64,000 nucleotides of DNA from the NCBI GenBank assembly GCA_033239005.1, contig BSQZ01000030.1, forward strand, positions 310,001 through 374,000, read 5' to 3'. Under the pieces are notes generated by a model. That model was not told the DNA's origin. It saw only the letters and a list, made by a program, of their open reading frames with translations, and ran no database searches. The number at the start of each line of letters is the position of its first letter. The first letter of the stretch is position 1. Origin of the DNA: Lamellibrachia satsuma. Taxonomy: Eukaryota > Annelida > Polychaeta > Sabellida > Siboglinidae. The translations under genes and the position numbers were made by a program. Shown here in pieces: positions 62,270 through 64,000 of the stretch.

Positions 62270-62990
62270 CTAATAGGAGGGTATGTACAGCCCCATTCTC
62301 TTCTTCTTCCCCTTGCTCCCTTGCGGGGTGGGGTCCACGTCACTTGGTAGCTTCTTCTACTTTTAACTCTTTCCCTCTGTCTTCTGCGATGATCTTCCAC
62401 TCTTGGCCGTTCGTACCTGCCCTTTCAAGATCTCATTTGACACAGTCTTTCCATCGCAGCTTTGGTCTTCCTTCTTCTTCTTCTGCCACCCTCTTCTGCT
62501 TTCCATGCTCTTTTTGACAGTCTGTCTTCACCCATTCTTTGCACATGTCCTGCCCATCTCATTCTGCTTCCGACTACTTTCATCTTTAGGTGTTTTTTAA
62601 TGCCAATCTCTTCTCTCAATTCCGTCATCTTCCTTCTATCTTCTTGGGTTACTTTGCACATTCTTCGGACCCAGTTGTTTTCTGCTATCTGTATCTTCTC
62701 CTGTCTCTCTGTCAGTGCCAGTGTTCCCAACCCGTATATACAGGCTGGTACCATGCAGGCTTCCAACAGTTTTCCTTTTAGTTGTTTCTTCATTTTTCTG
62801 TCCCACATAATGGCTTCCACTCTCCTCCACGCTGCCTCCTGCTTGCTTTCTCTTCAGTATTGTCTTATTACTTCCTCCATCCTCACACACTGTACAGCCC
62901 AAGTACACAAACATTTTCTCAACCCCATTGCTAGTTCTTAAAGGGAATATACAACGATAACTGAACAATGTTGCAACACTGAATTTATTA
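62270..62990 (-). mobile_element. 3' part of another LINE ORF2
   Basis: The minus-strand reading gives FVYLGCTVCEDGG, then EAIMWDRKMKKQLKGKLLEA, then WVRRMCKVTQEDRRKM, MRWAGHVQRMGEDRLSKRAW and EEGGRRRRRKTKA. The GHVQRM signature ends the ORF2 protein of many non-LTR elements in aquatic animals. At least two frame changes are present, with nothing of the reverse transcriptase core. It is a different lineage from the LINE at 58.6-61.0 kb. Confidence 0.85.
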
Positions 62991-63004
62991 GTACTTACAA
63001 CTTT

Positions 63005-63178
63005 AGGTTGGTTAAAAGTAACATCTCGGTTAGTTAAAAGTAACATCTCGGTTGGTTAAAAGTAACATCTCGGTTGGTTAAAATTAACATCTCGGTTGGT
63101 TAAAATAACGTCTCAGTAGGTTAAAAGTAATATCTTGGTTGGTTAAAAGTAACATCTCGGATGGTTAAAAGTAATATC
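63005..63178. repeat. Minisatellite, 22-bp unit, about 8 copies
   Basis: The unit is 'ggttggttaaaagtaacatc' plus tc, with point and one-base length variants. Confidence 0.92.
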
Positions 63179-63179
63179 T

Positions 63180-63763
63180 GTACACGATTACTAAATTGTG
63201 ACCTTTCTCCTCTTAATGCTAAACATAATACACGGTTTGGTGTAGAGATTGCTTTTTTGCTGTAATTAAAGATAGACCAAATGAATTGAAATGTAAATTT
63301 GTCTGACTTGATGGTTTATTGGTCTGTATTACAAAGTTGTGAAAGCAAATACAGATTTAGACATCAAGTGTATCATTGTTAATTTTGATATGGGAAAGTT
63401 AAGAGTATTTGGGCATTTTGATTATATGAAACCCTCAACTGTTTGTATATCAATTAGCCAGTATAACTTGTACATTCCCTTAAATAAAGCACCCACTGGT
63501 GTGGATGTGATGGGGCTATTTAAATATATATTTATGCATGAATTATAGAAATTGCGTGTAAGCATAAATAAATAAAATACTGTCATTGTAGTAAACTCAA
63601 TTTGGTTGTTACTTATTCTTCATTGTTACCCCCCATTGTAATATTAACAGAGATTACCTCTACGACATGATGACAGCTGGGGTTTAGAAATTAGCTTCAT
63701 GTGTTCTTTATGAATAAACTCAGTTGTTGGTTGATGTAGCTCTGGCACATGTTGCTTTCTTAG
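63180..63763. other. Non-coding, presumed intron end
   Basis: No repeat is recognised. It ends in a pyrimidine-rich acceptor (gttgctttcttag). Confidence 0.4.
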
Positions 63764-64000
63764 ATTCTCAGAATGGTGTTCCAAAAGTTTTCACCAATGC
63801 ACTACCTTATAGCCCTTGCCATTGTTGTCAGCTATTGTCATCATTGTCAGTCTTGTCGGTCAGAGACAATGGCAGGCTGCAGTTGGCCTTGGTACTGGAT
63901 TGACCTCTTGCACGGCAGTCAGCAAACAGTTCTAGGAACGCTGACACTCCTGGGTGCAGCCGTCTCCGCATTTCTAGGAAAGATGCTGTCTTTGTGAATG
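63764..64000 (+). CDS. Candidate first coding exon of a plus-strand gene, cut by window end
   Basis: A good acceptor (tgttgctttcttag|) is followed after nine bases by an ATG in ideal context (AGAATGG, 63773), and a second well-placed ATG lies at 63872. The frame gives a hydrophobic start (MHYLIALAIVVSY, signal-like), a Cys/Trp-rich stretch (MAGCSWPWYWIDLLHGSQQT) and a second hydrophobic stretch (VLGTLTLLGAAVSAFLG), then TGA at 63995. A possible donor (ttt|gtgaatg) overlaps that stop, so the exon may splice onward instead of ending. I do not recognise the protein. It could join the untranslated exon ending at 40612. Confidence 0.35.

Noticed and set aside
62403..62941. Plus-strand frames of 65-159 codons rich in Ser, Leu and Phe
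   Set aside because: They are the reverse strand of a LINE ORF2 fragment, whose minus-strand reading has the conserved motifs.

Overview
The window is animal nuclear DNA, probably from an aquatic invertebrate. Genes are split by introns with GT/AG ends, non-coding DNA is AT-rich, microsatellites and minisatellites are very common, and there are decayed CR1/L2-like LINEs, hAT DNA transposons and tRNA-derived SINEs. There are no operons, ribosome binding sites or CRISPR arrays. The species cannot be named from sequence alone.

Protein genes. The only gene I can name is syntaxin 17 (minus strand, coding 17822-23489). Seven coding exons join in frame into a 324-residue Qa-SNARE that carries the glycine-rich double membrane hairpin typical of this autophagosomal syntaxin. 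To its left, three minus-strand exons (5801-7198) splice in phase into the C-terminus of an unrecognised conserved-looking protein with a stop codon and a poly(A) signal. A CpG-rich block at 14.6-15.1 kb may be its promoter. To the right, a CpG-rich block ending in a good 5' splice site (40.25-40.61 kb, plus strand) looks like an untranslated first exon. A candidate first coding exon sits at the window edge (63764 onward). If both belong to one gene, 40.6-63.8 kb is one long intron full of repeats.

Mobile DNA. 28567-32000 is a hAT transposon with a matching 14-bp terminal inverted repeat and an 8-bp flanking duplication. It sits inside an ATAC/ATGC microsatellite and carries a broken transposase gene. 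A second, more degraded hAT-like unit (about 34.37-38.33 kb) keeps two transposase exons whose splice restores the frame. Its 1.9-kb intron is largely a 24-bp minisatellite. CR1/L2-like LINE pieces lie at 20.9-22.3 kb (inside a syntaxin 17 intron), 49.1-49.4, 58.55-61.0 and 62.3-63.0 kb. SINEs with A and B boxes lie at 1.9-2.0, 13.9, 38.35 and 48.05 kb. A dispersed repeat beginning TTAAAGGT occurs four times.

Main theme. At least three minisatellites in the window can be traced to mobile or dispersed repeats that lie in the same window. A 56-bp array of about 24 copies was amplified out of LINE coding sequence, a 50-bp array of 9 copies came from the TTAAAGGT repeat, and the 24-bp array came from one of three copies of a short leader repeat in the hAT intron. 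The other notable point is a perfect 41-bp tandem duplication across a syntaxin 17 exon/intron junction, which gives that exon two identical 5' splice sites. Using the distal one would introduce a stop codon before the SNARE core.
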